Of a DNA stretch of 64,000 nt, positions 12,951-24,761 are shown piece by piece. The number at the start of each line of letters is the position of its first letter. Position 1 is the stretch's first letter. A model generated the notes under the pieces. The model had not been told where the DNA came from, made no database searches, and saw only the letters and a program-made list of their open reading frames with translations. The stretch spans positions 16,794,480-16,858,479 of the forward strand of contig OZ024915.1 in the NCBI GenBank assembly GCA_964017125.1, in the 5' to 3' direction. The stretch is from Flabesymbios commensalis. Its lineage: Eukaryota > Annelida > Polychaeta > Terebellida > Flabelligeridae. Position numbers and translations under genes: made by a program.

Positions 12951-13311
12951 AGATTGGACGAACAAATGAGCGGTGAGAGGTAAAGCAATATATCTCCACC
13001 TCTATAGAGGGAGACATAATAATCACATACATATCTGTGCTTGGCCAGGAGACCCACACTAATGCAACACTGCCGCTGTCGTATGAGCCACCTTCAACAT
13101 TTTGTGATAATTTAGTTTTGATGGATTTTCAGATATATGAAGAATAACAGTCAATAATAATTATGAAAATAACGTTTGTAAATATGAACAGTTAATGAAG
13201 CAATTGCAAATAACGTCCTTTGTCTCATTAAATATTATTACGACATACATAACAGTTTGTTATGTTGCACAAAGGATCATAAAGCGATAGAAAATAAAAG
13301 GAGAATCCATT
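12951..13311. other. Intergenic, nothing recognised
   Basis: AT-rich flank of the LINE that follows. No coding or repeat signal that I can support. Confidence 0.5.
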
Positions 13312-14318
13312 GATATTTGATTTGATTTGATTTCATTTGATTTATTCAGCAAACCATACATGAAAGATAGCATACATGGTCATTATAATTTATTAAAATA
13401 ATAAAAACCGGTAGCCACCATGCCTGGTCACCAGGGATAATACACACTGGAAAGGTGAGGTGTACTTATTTCCACAGCGCTAACTATAAACAGTGAATCC
13501 AGGATGGAGACAGGAAAGTATTTAGAGCATGGGTGAAAACTCAGATGAAGAGGCTTAGCCTAAAAAAATACATAGAATGTTGAAAAAATTAATATTCACG
13601 GACGATTTGAAGGTACCACATGTAGGTTGAACCTTCCGACTTGACCTACTCAGAATGTTTGGGAAACCTGAGTCTCACATGTCATGTGCGACTCAGACCT
13701 CCCACCCAATCAAAGGCAGGTCAGTCGGGGTGAAATGCTAAATTAATAAATTATATAAATTATGTCAAAGCTAGCCAAAAATAAAGATGTTATTTTCCCT
13801 TCTGTTCATTTCTATGCTATATATGAGCATATGATCTCTCAACCCCTGCTTAAACATGTTAAAGGTAGTACCATTTGGAGCTGATTTAAGGTGGGCTGGA
13901 AGAGCATTCCACATTTTGGTGTCCGAAGAGGGAAAGGATTTGGCCCCAGATGATTTAACATGTGGTAAGACAAGGGACTGCACACTATGTCTGTTAGAGA
14001 TGAATGCCGCTCACTAACCATAGAAAATTCCATTTTAAGATACTTATAGGTGCCGACCCATGTACTAAACTGTATACTTTACAAAGGCTAATTTGTTTGG
14101 CACGCTCCGAAACAGGAATCCAATTCAGCACTTCAAATTCGGCAATCCCAACATGCGATCTAGAAGGGCGATCGATGACAAATCTATCTATTTATCTATC
14201 TATTTATTTTGTAAAATTTGTAATGCTGGTGAAGTTTTTGAAGACCACTATAGCATGCAGAGCAGGCATAATCAAAATGACATTGAATAAGGGAAGAAGC
14301 CAAAAGTTTCCTCGAATA

Positions 14319-15313
14319 TTAATTTAGAAATTGAGCTTGCCTCCAAAGATATTTTAGGCACGAATTACCTTTTTTAAGAATGGCTTCAGCAATAAGCTTA
14401 CCATTTAACGATTGGTCCAGATCAACCCTCAGATATCGCACGGATGTTTTGGCGGTTACTTTGGTCTCACCACATGTGACGTTCATTTCTGAATTGATGC
14501 GAAGTCTACTTTTAGTTCCGAAAAGAATATATTCTGTCTTCCCTAAATGGATGGAGAGCCTATTATCGACCAACCATCCATTGAGGGAGGAGACTTTATT
14601 TTCAAGCCTTTCCTCAATTAGGCCTACATCCCTGCCTGAAACCAAAAGGGCAGAGTCATCTGCATATAAAATATGTTAGCAAGAAACTGCAGCTTCCATA
14701 TCGTTGACATAAATGAGAAAAAAGTAATGGTCCCAGAATAGATCCCTGCGGTACTCCGCAAGGAACCACTCCGGGATCAGAAAAAGTACCGTTGATTTCA
14801 GTCTTCTGATTTCTATTCTTCAGGTAAGATTCTAGCCATGCCACTGATAGATCATGGAATCCGAGTGTTTTTAGTTTATGAAGTAGGATTCCGTGATCCA
14901 CAGTGTCGAAAGCTTTATGTGAATCTATCTTTACCATGCTGTTATAGAAGCCCTTGTCCATTTGAAAGCGGATATGGTCCATTTGATATGTAAGACAGAT
15001 ATCGGTTGAATAAGAACTGCGAAAGCCTGACAGTAAATCGTAAAAAAAAATTGAGATGTCATATAAGATTCAATCTGGTTGTACACAACCCTTTCCAATA
15101 TTTTTGAGACAACTGATAGAATTGACACAGGGCGATAGTTGCCCGGGTCGGTTTTAGAAGCATTTTTGTGAAGTGGTACATATCATCCGGAACATTGACT
15201 GAATATAAAGAGAGATTAATTATATGAGTGATAGAAGCTGTAATTTGTGTTGCGCTATCTTTAATGAACCTGGCCGACAGACCATCAAGTCCAGTCGCCT
15301 TCTTAGAGGACAA
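14319..15313 (-). pseudogene. Reverse transcriptase of LINE-a, broken
   Basis: Recognisable RT blocks in order on the minus strand: SKKATGLDGLSARF (about 15312), SILSVVSKILERVVYNQIE (about 15125), DSHKAFDTVDHGILLHKL (about 14920), GVPQGSILGPLLF (about 14745), then YADDSALLVSGRD (about 14655) in a different frame, then WLVDNRLSIHLGKTEYILFG. The conserved YADD active site is still readable, but frameshifts separate it from the GVPQGS block and separate the finger region from the palm. It cannot make a whole protein. Neighbouring linker and endonuclease remnants upstream belong to the same copy. Confidence 0.85.
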
Positions 15314-15560
15314 ATTTAGTAGGCGTTTAAGTGTTTCTTCCTCACTAATAGGAGTAAACTTAAAATATTTTTTTTTTCACATCTTTTAAAATGTAATAAG
15401 TGTCGATGAATGGACCAGCAAAACCATCTGATATATCAGAAAATTTCGCTACCAGATTTGATGCGATGGTGGTAAAGAAATGGTTGAAGGTGTTTGCCAC
15501 TATTTTCTTATCAAATGTAATTTTACTGTCAATTTCTAGTCCAATGCTGCTGGCAGCTGA

Positions 15561-15857
15561 CTATTTTTTAGAAATACATACATTTTTTAATGTCTTCCAA
15601 AGATCTGAGGAAGAATTTCTGCATTGAACAATTTTGTCCTTGAAAATTTTTTGTTTCATCTTCCGGACCTTATATTGAACTTTATTACGCAATATACAAT
15701 ATATCTTATGGTTTTCAGGAGAATTTAGTTTCTTACAATTTTGTAAAGCATTATCTCTATCACAAATGGCTAGCAAAATTTCATTATCCATCCAGGGGTC
15801 AGATCTTTGTTTAAGACGCACAGTTTTTATAGGAGCGATGCCATACACTCCTAACAT
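15561..15857 (-). pseudogene. LINE-a linker between endonuclease and RT
   Basis: A 98-residue open stretch with TVRLKQRSDPWMDNEILLAI and a basic KIYCILRNKVQYKVRKMKQK helix, typical of the region between the endonuclease and RT of CR1/Jockey-type elements. It continues the frame of the endonuclease remnant upstream (KLIYVNNYYADNLAEDF). Confidence 0.75.
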
Positions 15858-16089
15858 AAAAAGATGTTTTAAAATGTTGCAAGCCTGATTGACATTTTCA
15901 CATTTAATTACCTCATACCAATCTATCTTGCTAAAATCTTCTGCTAGATTGTCAGCATAGTAATTGTTAACATATATTAGTTTTACTGTGCTTATACAAA
16001 TGTACCTTTTGAAACCTTCCTAGTGCAGTATGTTAAAAAATGATCACTGAGGCAACATGGAACTACTCCGGAATGAGTGATGTTATCTT

Positions 16090-17160
16090 TATCAGTGACC
16101 ATCAATAGAGTGTGTATGTATTTTATTCAATATACTCAGAGGGGTATTATTAAAAGGGATTACCACTCCGTCTCGGAGACATCTTTTCGCAAATTGATTA
16201 TTTTTCCGATAAGTAAAAAGTTTATTTTGCCGTCTTGTTTTATAACAATGGATGTTGCTTATTGGAGAATATCAGTCACCATGATTAAAATATGCCAGAA
16301 GATTACCATTTATTAATTTATAGCAGAATTTAAGTGTTTGACATTTAAAAATATCATTTATCTTTAGTAATTTCAATGTTTTTTGAATATTGGTTCAGTG
16401 TGTGCATTGTACTTGCTTCAAGTAATTGACCTGACAGTTTTTTTCTGAATTTTCAATATCCTATCTGAATTAAATCCCCATGTCAGAATCCTATAGTTCA
16501 AATGTGGTATTATTAGAGTGCTGTTTACAGTCAGTATTACATTGTACAGTATATAGTTTTTTATTCTATTTATGACTCTTACTGTTCTAGAAATTTTGTT
16601 TGCAATTAAATGTAAGTGTTATTTCCATGTTAAATGTTTATCTATTGTAATACCCAAGAAATTAAAATAATCTAAGCATTCCAGTTTTTTATTGCTTAAA
16701 TGTATATTTGGAATTTGTAAATTCCTCCCAGGCATGTTGAATAACATAAATTTAGCTTTTTAGAGTTTTAACCATTCATCAATTTTTGCAAACTCTTCAT
16801 TAATGTTGTCACTTACAGTGTTTTCCCCATGGCTGTTAAAAACACTCAACGTACTCATCAATGTTGTGTCGTCAGCTTAAAAAATTGACTTAAATATGTC
16901 ACATGCATTTGATATGTCATTTGTATATATTATGATAAATAACAAAGAGCCTTGGGGGACACCAGTGGTTATGTTTGCCAGGGAGGATTTAACGCCATCA
17001 AATTCTACAAATTGCTTACGTTCAGATAGATAACTTTTTAGTAGAGCTAGACAGGCGCCTCTGACTCCTTAGTGACTTAGTTTATTCAATAAAATTTTAT
17101 GGTCTAGGGCTTTAGACAGATCTAAATATACATTTATAGGAATTTCATTGCTATCCATTA
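16090..17160 (-). mobile_element. LINE-b, older RT fragment interrupted by LINE-a
   Basis: On the minus strand: DLSKALDHKILLNKL (about 17115), LLKSYLSERKQFVEFDGV (about 17035), TTGVPQGSLL (about 16960), ADDTTLMSTLSVF (about 16875), FAKIDEWLK, LDYFNFLGITIDKHLTWK, then a C-terminal segment (LKLLKINDIFKCQTLKF; TPLSILNKIHTHS) up to about 16095. Several in-frame stops lie within the RT. The 5' end stops at 17160 beside an AATAGGTTCC triplet repeat. The 3' end is lost at the junction with LINE-a. Confidence 0.8.
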
Positions 17161-17699
17161 ATAGGTTCCATAATAGGTTCCATAATAGGTTCCTGGCCTA
17201 CGGTTTAGGTTTATTTTGCCTGAGTTTGTGTCCTATTTATGGAAAAGAGGTGTGCTGTGTGTGAGAAACGGGTGACATTTCTGTACATGAAATGATCATG
17301 AAGCATGTTTGATGATCTGATATATTCCTGATGTAACATTTGTTGTTTTTTGGGCAAGTTTGCACAAAAAGTTGTCTAATAATGTACTTCTTTCCGATAG
17401 ACTTGTCGGAAGAGTTATTCTCATATATAGGCCTATTCAGAATTGTAATCAGGATACAGAACATAAATTTCTCGAAGCTAACACTGTATCGTTTACTTTG
17501 GTCACCAAGAGATGCGCTGATAGTATTTCTGAGAATAATCAATCACTTTTTTCTATAAATCCAGCCATATTTGTGTAGAATGTACGTTTTAGGCCTGGCC
17601 GTAGGCCAGGAACCTATTAAGTTTATTTTGCCTGAGTTTGTGTCCTATTTATGGAAAAGAGGTGTGCTGTGTGTGAGAAACGGGTGACATTTCTGTACA
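17160..17699. repeat. 80-bp direct repeat with flanking inverted 17-mer
   Basis: The block from GTTTATTTTGCCTGAG to TTTCTGTACA is identical at 17208-17287 and 17620-17699. Just before the first copy is AGGTTCCTGGCCTACGG (17187-17203); before the second is its exact reverse complement CCGTAGGCCAGGAACCT (17600-17616). Three tandem TAATAGGTTCCA units sit at 17157-17192. Confidence 0.75.
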
Positions 17700-17821
17700 C
17701 CAGTCCCTATGAACATGTCGAATATAATGTTTGAGGTCCCTAAGTACATTCGTCTTTAAAAAGTGTTCAGAAAAAATAAATTCACCATTAAATATATCGA
17801 TTGGAGCTTTAGGGTTTCGGT

Positions 17822-18142
17822 TGGAATAATGTTGGTCCCCGTCGCAGGCGGTGGCCCAGCATTACATCAGCATTGTGCCAATGTATCGAGTTATCTGGTG
17901 TTTCTGGCGCCGGGATGGTAAGCGTTACCCGCATAACAATGCAGCCGTCAGAAAACACTGTAAAATCACCCAATGCTGTTTCAATGTTGAGTCAGCGTCG
18001 AAGCCAGCAATGGGTGAGTGCCACGTGTTTGCGCAAAGTATACAGCAGACCGAGTGGTGAATTAGTGTTGGGCCAGCGTCGTAGACGATTGACCGGCATT
18101 GAACCAGCAATGGACTGCGACGCTGGCCCAACATTGAACCGA
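17822..18142. repeat. Cluster of three P1 palindromes
   Basis: Copies at about 17822-17890, 17951-18032 and 18061-18142. Centres include GTCGCAGGC and GTCGTAGAC, both with GNA loops. The middle copy ends in CACGTGTTTGCGC. Confidence 0.6.
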
Positions 18143-18403
18143 GATTTGGTAGGTAGGCCTACATCCTCTGTACGAGATACATCGTAGGCAAGTATTGAAT
18201 GGATGTTGGCCATCACCGGCGATGGTGGTGGAAGGAATTTACGTTGCAGATATATTTTAACTTGTCTCCTTGGTTCTTCCCCTAATTATATCTCGGACAT
18301 TTTGCTCCATATACTCAAAATCAATAAATCTGATATTCTTGCATTTGATTTTGTTGTTTAGTGTCCACTGAAAACATTCGGACCTGATAGCCAATATGGA
18401 TCT

Positions 18404-18466
18404 GCGAAGCCAAGCAGCAGTAGCTGCTTTCTTGAAAAGTAAGCAGTTACTGCTGTTTGGCTTTGC
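18404..18466. repeat. P2 hairpin
   Basis: Arms GCCAAGCAGCAGTAGCTGC and GCAGTTACTGCTGTTTGGC meet around CTT-GAA-AAG. A minus-strand frame across it is a by-product of the palindrome. Confidence 0.7.
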
Positions 18467-19131
18467 ACGGCAGTTTCGTGTCAGATTCCGCAACCAACAA
18501 GGTACATACAACACACATGGAATAATGTTTTCTTTACTTGATTACTACTGTGGCTGCTCACCAGTCCACGCTATTTATCTTATGTGTATCCGCTGACGCT
18601 CGCGGGCTGGACTGATATGCAATTAGAATTTCCATCGGGTAGGGTGATCATACCTTGGAGTTTAAAGGGTGTACTTTAGCCATTTTGAAGTTGTACATAG
18701 CCTTTTCAAACCCAAGGTTGGACGATCTTTTCATGGCTATCATTCTAAATAAAGCGTGTGTCATCTGACAAACAAATAACAGCCTGCTCTTAGCCACTGA
18801 CATTAGTGGTGTCCACATTTTATGTAAATACAAATATATATAATATCAAACACCGCTTTTAACCGTAGCGTTACTGCTGGAAGGCCTGCATTTTCCAATA
18901 CTATATAATGTTTCTCTGCACCATAATATTCATTTTCTTTCAACAAAGCACCACAATTGTTCTCCTATTTGGAGCTAGAGATGCTGATGCCATTCCTAAA
19001 ATTAAAAAAACAATTGAAAAATGTATTTCTTGAATTTGGAATCATCCACCACAACTACAGTATACCCTATTAATATAAGAGTATTTAACTGCCAATTGTC
19101 GTCAAGATATACCTGTTATTAGTTGAAGCGT
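18467..19131. other. Intergenic, nothing recognised
   Basis: No coding or repeat family identified. AT content is near the local average. Confidence 0.5.
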
Positions 19132-19260
19132 TAAGCTAAATGATTTATTTTTCCACCCACTTGAAGTTGTGTCTCGCTACCGCGATCCACAACTTCAAGT
19201 GGGTGAAAATTACTTTTTTTTGTTTTATTTGAGACCAAACATTTTAAAAACTTAGCATAC
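19132..19260. mobile_element. Ta element, partial, with intact hairpin
   Basis: The left end TTAAGC is eroded. The hairpin arms CACCCACTTGAAGTTGTG and CACAACTTCAAGTGGGTG flank TCTCGCTACCGCGATC, whose complement has the loop GC-GGTA-GC. The right half seems to be cut off where the Tc element begins. Confidence 0.65.
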
Positions 19261-19512
19261 TTGACCCTTTCAGGCCTGGATTTACCATTTTCATCTTCAT
19301 CCACTACAAGCCGCGAATTGCTGTCGCAATTCTCGACTTGTAGTGAATGAAGATGATTTGATGTGGTTTTAAAATTAAAGAAAACTGCCATTTATTGGTA
19401 AACCAGTTTCATGAAAATTTTCGTTCTAAAACCCTTTGTTTTTGGAAAATTAATTATGTTTTCGTGGATGTAAAATGATGCTTTAATGCATCGTGAGGGC
19501 TTAAAGGGTTAA
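19261..19512. mobile_element. Tc element, ~252 bp
   Basis: It starts TTGA-CCCTTTCAGGCC and ends GGGCTTAAAGGG-TTAA. The hairpin near 19305-19355 pairs CATCCACTACAAG with CTTGTAGTGAATG around GAATTGC-TGTC-GCAATTC. The opposite end carries ATGATGCTTTAATGCATCGT. Confidence 0.75.
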
Positions 19513-20339
19513 ACACTCATGTCATTCGCAATAAGAATGATTTGATCGGTTAACAAAATACATTGAAAACGACCATAGAAGTGCTAAGGGGTTTAAGGGT
19601 CAATATGTTCGACGATCGCACTGAAAGGGTTACTCTATGGTGTATATATTCTGTGTTTTGTTATTACATCATGGTCATACGTTCCCCAAACGGGATTTGG
19701 CAAAAATCAGTATCAGTCGGACGATGCGAAAATAAAAAATAACCGAGCGAACATGTAAAGAGCAGTAAATCGAGGATATTCCAATAATGATTTTTTTTAA
19801 TATCCTAACTGTAAAACTAGTACTTTCTACACATTAACAGATGGGGTCAAAATAAAAACAGTTTTTTATTTTGTTTCTGTTTGTTTCTGACGAGGAACAC
19901 GTTGTCGGAAATGTAAAATATCCTACACAGTGTGTTCAAGCCCACTTTAAAATATGTATCTACCATCATATAGTACCAATCTAAATCGTAATCCACATTG
20001 ATGTTAAGTAGGCTTACACCATTCGTGGACCATGAAGGCTTCATGTGCGGTTTTTTTGTGTGAAAGACTAAATTAAATTCACCATGTAGGTAACAGGTTA
20101 AGATTTGTGAAATTGATAATTGTACATATTATTATTTCTGTGTTAGGAGCTGGCTAGTGGCTGATAACGGTTGTCCAGTTTCCATAATAAATGTATCATA
20201 CAAAAAATAGGTCTTGCGATTCCTAATTAGAAACAGATCATAATAATTGAAATATGGAAATTTTGATATCAGGTATATTTTTTACTGCACAGTACAGTAC
20301 AGTACAGTACAGCTCTTACACCAAATATGTTTGTCTTCT
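19513..20339. other. Intergenic with a short ACAGT microsatellite
   Basis: (ACAGT)n lies at about 20288-20312, next to the 5' end of LINE-c. A single TTAAGGG-like motif sits near 19619. Nothing else supported. Confidence 0.5.
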
Positions 20340-20421
20340 TCTGATTATATTTTCATTTCAATAATAAATCACATTCACGTTTTGAAAATTATCTCCGAAA
20401 TATACACCATAAGTTACTTTT

Positions 20422-21342
20422 ATTGGCCTGTCAGAGACTTGGATTAATGAAGGTACTGCCGATTTGTTTTCAATTAATGGATATGTATGTGAACATAAAT
20501 TTAGATCATGTAAACGCGGAGGAGGTATTTCAATTTTTATTAGGGATCAGGTTCCATATATTTTAAGGAATGACTTAATTGTATTTCAAACTGATTTTGA
20601 AAGTATATTTATTGAAGTAGAGGGTAAATACATGAATAGTGATGTTAATGTTATTATTGGCGTCATTTATAGACCACCAGATAATGATATCAATGTTTTT
20701 ACACAGAAACTTATTAATGTTCTGAACTTTATTCACAAAGAAAAAAAAACATGTTACCTTATGGGTGATTTTAATATAAAATTATTAAATTCAAATACAC
20801 ATAATCCTACTTGTGAATTTGTTGACACATTGTATGAATATAACTTCTTCCCATTAATTAACAAACCTACTCGTGTTACAAAAGTATCAGCAACACTTAT
20901 TGACAACATCTTTACAAACAATATAAAGCACAAGGGTATTTTATCTTCTATTTTATATACAGATATCACTGATCATTTTCCAATTTGTCATATACTTAAT
21001 AATAATGTACAACATGAATCGTCTATTATTATTAAAAGAGATATGAACAATAATAACGTGATTAAATTCCATAATCTTGTTAAAACTACCGACTGGAGTT
21101 TTGTCTGCTTGGAGAGCTCTTGCCAAGCATCATTTTCACTTTTCCATAAAAAATTACTCGAGTATTTTAACGCTTGCTTCCCCATTAAACATGTTAAGTC
21201 GCATTATAAAAATAGAAAATGTTGGCTAAGTGATACCCGGAAAAGGTTAATTATTAAAAAGAATAAAACATATTTACTATTCAAAAAGTTTCCTAATGTA
21301 ATCAACGAAGTTTTATATAAACAGTATAGATCTAAATTCTGA
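20422..21342 (+). pseudogene. APE-type endonuclease domain of LINE-c
   Basis: This part nicks target DNA before reverse transcription. Visible blocks in order: GLSETWIN (metal-binding Glu) at the start, GGGISIFIRD, VIIGVIYRPPDNDINVF, LMGDFNIKLL (catalytic Asp/Asn), ATLIDNIFTN, ITDHFPICHIL (catalytic Asp-His), then KCWLSDTRKRLI of the following linker. The start lies upstream of any clear Met; the frame is open from about 20413, and the FENYL block just upstream is in another frame. The frame ends with a stop at 21340-21342, and the RT part resumes two bases later in a different frame. Confidence 0.85.
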
Positions 21343-21343
21343 A

Positions 21344-23107
21344 ATGCGCGTAGCTGAACGCAAATATTACCAGAACATGCTCGAAAATAACAAATTCAAT
21401 CTAAAAAAGACCTGGCAGATATTGAAAGATATCATAGGGAAATCGAAACCAGGTAATATGAGTGACAAATTTTTAATAAATGGTAGTATTGTAGAGGACA
21501 GTCAAGTCATTGCTAATGCATTTAATGATTTTTATATAAACATAGGCTCCAATTTAGCAGGTAAAATTAAACCTAATAATCCATATATAAATCCGATAAG
21601 TTATATAAAAAATAATGTTACAGATAGCATTTTCATTGCACCTGCAACTAATTCGGAAATACTTAAAATATTTAATACTTTGAAAAAAAACAGTGCTGGG
21701 TGGGATGGTTTAACACAATCCCTGCTCAAACCAATATTTTTGAACGTAACTGAATCCCTTACTCATGTGATGAATTTATCTTTAGCTCAGGGCATTGTCC
21801 CTCTGGAACATAAAATTGCTAAGGTTACGCCTTTGTTTAAAAATGATAATAAAATGTATGTAAATAATTATAGACCTGTATCTGTATTACCATTGTTATC
21901 TAAAATCCTAGAACGACTGATGTATAACAGAATATTGGCATTTATTAATAAACATGACATATGATATAGATATCAGTTTGGTTTCAGACAAAATTACTCA
22001 ACAAATTTAGCTTTAATAACATTAGTTGATAAAATTACTGAATCATTACAAAAAGGAGAATGTGTTTTAGGAGTATTTTTAGATTTTAGTAAGGCATTTG
22101 ATACAGTTAATCATACAATTTTATTGGACAAATTATATTTATATGGAATTCGTGGTACAGCACTAGATTGGATCACAAATTATCTCTCGGATCGAAAACA
22201 ATATGTAGTTTACAATAATACTAAATCAGATGAAAAACATATTACTTGTGGGGTTCCACAGGGTTCTATCTTGGGACCTCTTTTATTTTTATTGTACGTT
22301 AATAATATTTGCAATGTATCTGACATCCTGTTTCCTATTCTATTTGCAGATGATACCAACATATTTTTGAATTGTAAAAATACTGATGAATTAGTACAAT
22401 GTATGATCTGTGAGTTAAACAAAGTTGTTATTTGGTTAGCCGCTAATAAGTTATCTTTAAACATTAAAAAGACACATTTTATGATTTTCCGCTCGAAACG
22501 ATGTTGTATTGATAACCAACAAGACATAAGAATTTGTGACCAAAAAATAGAATTTGTTGAACACACTAAATTTCTTGGGATCTACATTGACTCTAAGTTA
22601 TCTTGGAGTCAACATATATCCTATTTAAAAACTAAATTATCTAAAGGTATTGGAGTCCTAAGAAAGGCAAGAAAATTATTATCTAAGGATATGTTAGTTA
22701 CACTGTATAATTCCTTAGTTTTTCCTTATCTAAATTATTGTTTAGAGGTTTGAGGTGGTGCTCAAGATATTCATATAAAATCTCTAATTATTCTTCATAA
22801 ACGAACTATTAGATTGATCACCTGTTCGTCTCGGATGACACACACAAAACCAATTTTTCTCCACTTGAATTTATTAACACTGAAAGAGTTATATTTGTAC
22901 AAGGTTGGATTGTTAATGTTTAAGATAGTTCACAAAATGAATGTACCAAAACATATTAATGATTACTTTAATGTTAATGCAGATGTTCACACTTATAATA
23001 CCAGACATGCATCCTTATTTCGGTTACCACTTACCCGTACTAACTTGATGAAAATAACTTTTAAATATATAGGTGTAAAATATGGAATAGAATTAGTGGT
23101 AGTATAA
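21344..23107 (+). pseudogene. Reverse transcriptase and C-terminal domain of LINE-c
   Basis: One frame, broken by two TGA stops (21962-21964 and 22751-22753). The blocks are: SAGWDGLTQSLLKP, NNYRPVSVLPLLSKILERLM, FGFRQNYSTNLALI, DFSKAFDTVNHTILLDKLY, CGVPQGSILGPLLFLLYVNN, LFADDTNIFLN (catalytic FADD), LAANKLSLNIKKTHFMIF and FLGIYIDSKLSWSQHI. The C-terminal part has HTYNTRHASLFRLP near 23000. The second stop replaces the Trp that normally follows the PYLNYC-EV motif. It works in the same family role as LINE-a but has a different 3' tail type (ATT rather than AAATC). Confidence 0.9.
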
Positions 23108-23483
23108 ATCATAAAGTGCCAATTGGATCTTTTAAAATAAACCTTAACAAAAATATATTATGTATAACTATTGTATGGATATTTTGGAACATTGATTTGT
23201 TTTATGTTTTATATAATCTTTAATATATTGTTAACAAATGTATCGTTATGTGGGTAGTGATAATTTGTGTGTACTTTAGATTTGATTTTGTTATTTTGTT
23301 TGCACTGCATGCACATACTTAATGAAGGAGTGTTAATATGAAGTTTAAGTTTAAAGGGCATATAGGCAAATCTGCCTTTTTCCCGTTGCCACCATTTGTA
23401 TTACAGTTATTTGTTTATATTGATTGTTGGATTTTTTTTTATGGCAATAAACACAATTATTATTATTATTATTATATTATTCT

Positions 23484-24384
23484 GAAATTGGTAATTGAGC
23501 TAAAAATCCCGAATTTGCCGAGACAAAAATGTGAATGCGTGCCTTTTCCTTTGGCCAAATTACGGACGTATATTCTCCTCCCAAGGTGTCATTGCTGCTG
23601 CCCCATAAAACAAAGTCCTGCTTCCCCCATCCCGGATCTCTTGGCGTGTTTCCATTTTCTCCCTCGTATCCGGCGCTAACAGTTCCCTGCCCAAATCCCA
23701 TCCCGATGCTGTACCATTGTAGACCCAGCGTCAGAGACGCTGGGTCTACAATGGAACAGCATCGGTTGACCGCCCGGTGATCACAGTCCCCCATTGACTG
23801 ACCAAGCCCCGCTCTCCCCCACAGGAAATCGTCGGCGGATATTAGATGGGCGAACTGGGGGTTCTCCTAATGTATTATTCACAGTTTGCGGACAGCACTG
23901 GCCCCAAAATGGCGGGTCCCGGAATCACGTCTCTGGACCCCGCCCCCCCCCCCCCCCTCGCCCGGACGGCCCTGATTCATTCCACTATACGCTCACTTGT
24001 CCACTATCCGTCCTTTCGCCAGGACACCCTAATCCCAACTTACCCCGTGTCGACCGAACGGCGAGAATTACGGCATCCCCTTTGGCAGCCAATGAAGATC
24101 GACGACGTAATAACGCATCTGAGAAGTTAAAATTTACATTACCCCCTTTGGTATAAAGCGCGCACAATATAAACAATTTAGTCGAGATAATACCATTCCT
24201 GTGAAGTGCGATCTGTTGGGAATGGCATCGATCTGAGGCCGAAAGACTCTAAGCCTACACAAGCCGGGAAGAATATTACCCATTCCAACCTCCATTGATG
24301 TTAAGAAAAATGTCGCGATGACCTTTCTTCCAAATTACATCAATCCCGTGTCACTATACGTCAGTAATGGAGTACTTGGCTTGC
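23484..24384. other. GC-rich block with P1 hairpin and promoter-like motifs
   Basis: A P1-like hairpin at 23703-23765 has 30-bp arms with one mismatch (CCGATGCTGTACCATTGTAG ... ATGGAACAGCATCGG) and an AGA loop. A C run lies at 23941-23957. CCAAT at 24092 and TATAAAG at 24152 sit before a CpG-containing stretch, which could be a promoter, but no coding exon follows that I recognise. Confidence 0.35.
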
Positions 24385-24614
24385 TTAACCCTTAAAGCGC
24401 TGAAATACATTCGTATAAACCATGGAAACCAAAGGGTTTTTCCATTTGAAACCATCATAAATGTCTTACTCAGCTCTTTCTGCTTCATTTGAGTACCTAT
24501 GTTATGGGTCTACGGCCATTATAAATATGTTCACTCTTACAGTGCGGGGATCGACTTTAGTCGTCAGAATCTGACGTCTACAGACGAATCAGATCCCCGC
24601 GCCGCAAGGGTTAA
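24385..24614 (+). mobile_element. Tb element, 230 bp, both TTAA ends present
   Basis: TTAA-CCCTTAAAGCGCTGAAAT at the left; a hairpin of ATCGACTTTAGTCGTCAGA...TCTGACGTCTACAGACG at the right; end CGCAAGGG-TTAA. The interior motif CATTTGAGTACCTATGTTAT and the following GGGTCTACGGCCATTATAAA mark this family. Confidence 0.8.
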
Positions 24615-24761
24615 CCGTGTCACAGTACACGAGAATGAAAACAAGTAATCAGATAGATTGACATAATGAGAATAACATAAAACTACAAGAAACATGAGTG
24701 TTTAGACATCATTATCTGCAAATATTTGAGCTCGAATTAAACAAATAATATCAGTAATTGT

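Larger units (their letters stand above)
13312..16090 (-). mobile_element. LINE-a, 5'-truncated CR1/Jockey-type retroposon
   Basis: Read on the minus strand it runs from the C-terminal part of an APE endonuclease (15860-16090, with a DHFLTYCT-like segment) through the linker (15561-15857, DPWMDNEIL), reverse transcriptase (about 14319-15313) and a C-terminal domain (13771-13983, MWNALP). It ends in a 3' tail of AAATC units at 13312-13345. The coding sequence is split over several frames. It adjoins LINE-b near 16090 with no 5' part, as in target-primed insertion with 5' truncation. Confidence 0.85.
20340..23483 (+). mobile_element. LINE-c, nearly full-length CR1/Jockey-type retroposon
   Basis: Order: endonuclease (from about 20360, with FENYL and IGLSETWIN), linker, reverse transcriptase, C-terminal domain ending at 23107, then a ~375-bp AT-rich 3' UTR. 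The UTR ends ATGGCAATAAACACAATT followed by an (ATT)n tail at 23457-23483. I see about four breaks: one frameshift near 20410, one near 21342, and stops at 21962 and 22751. All catalytic blocks can still be read, so it is younger than LINE-a and LINE-b. The 5' UTR or ORF1 is missing or unrecognisable. Confidence 0.9.

Noticed and set aside
17208-17699. Pair of terminal direct repeats bounding an element
   Set aside because: Only 80 bp long with 330 bp between, no coding remnant, and an inverted neighbour that does not fit.
23794-24156. 120-codon proline-rich frame
   Set aside because: Runs through a C homopolymer; no domain and overlapping open frames.
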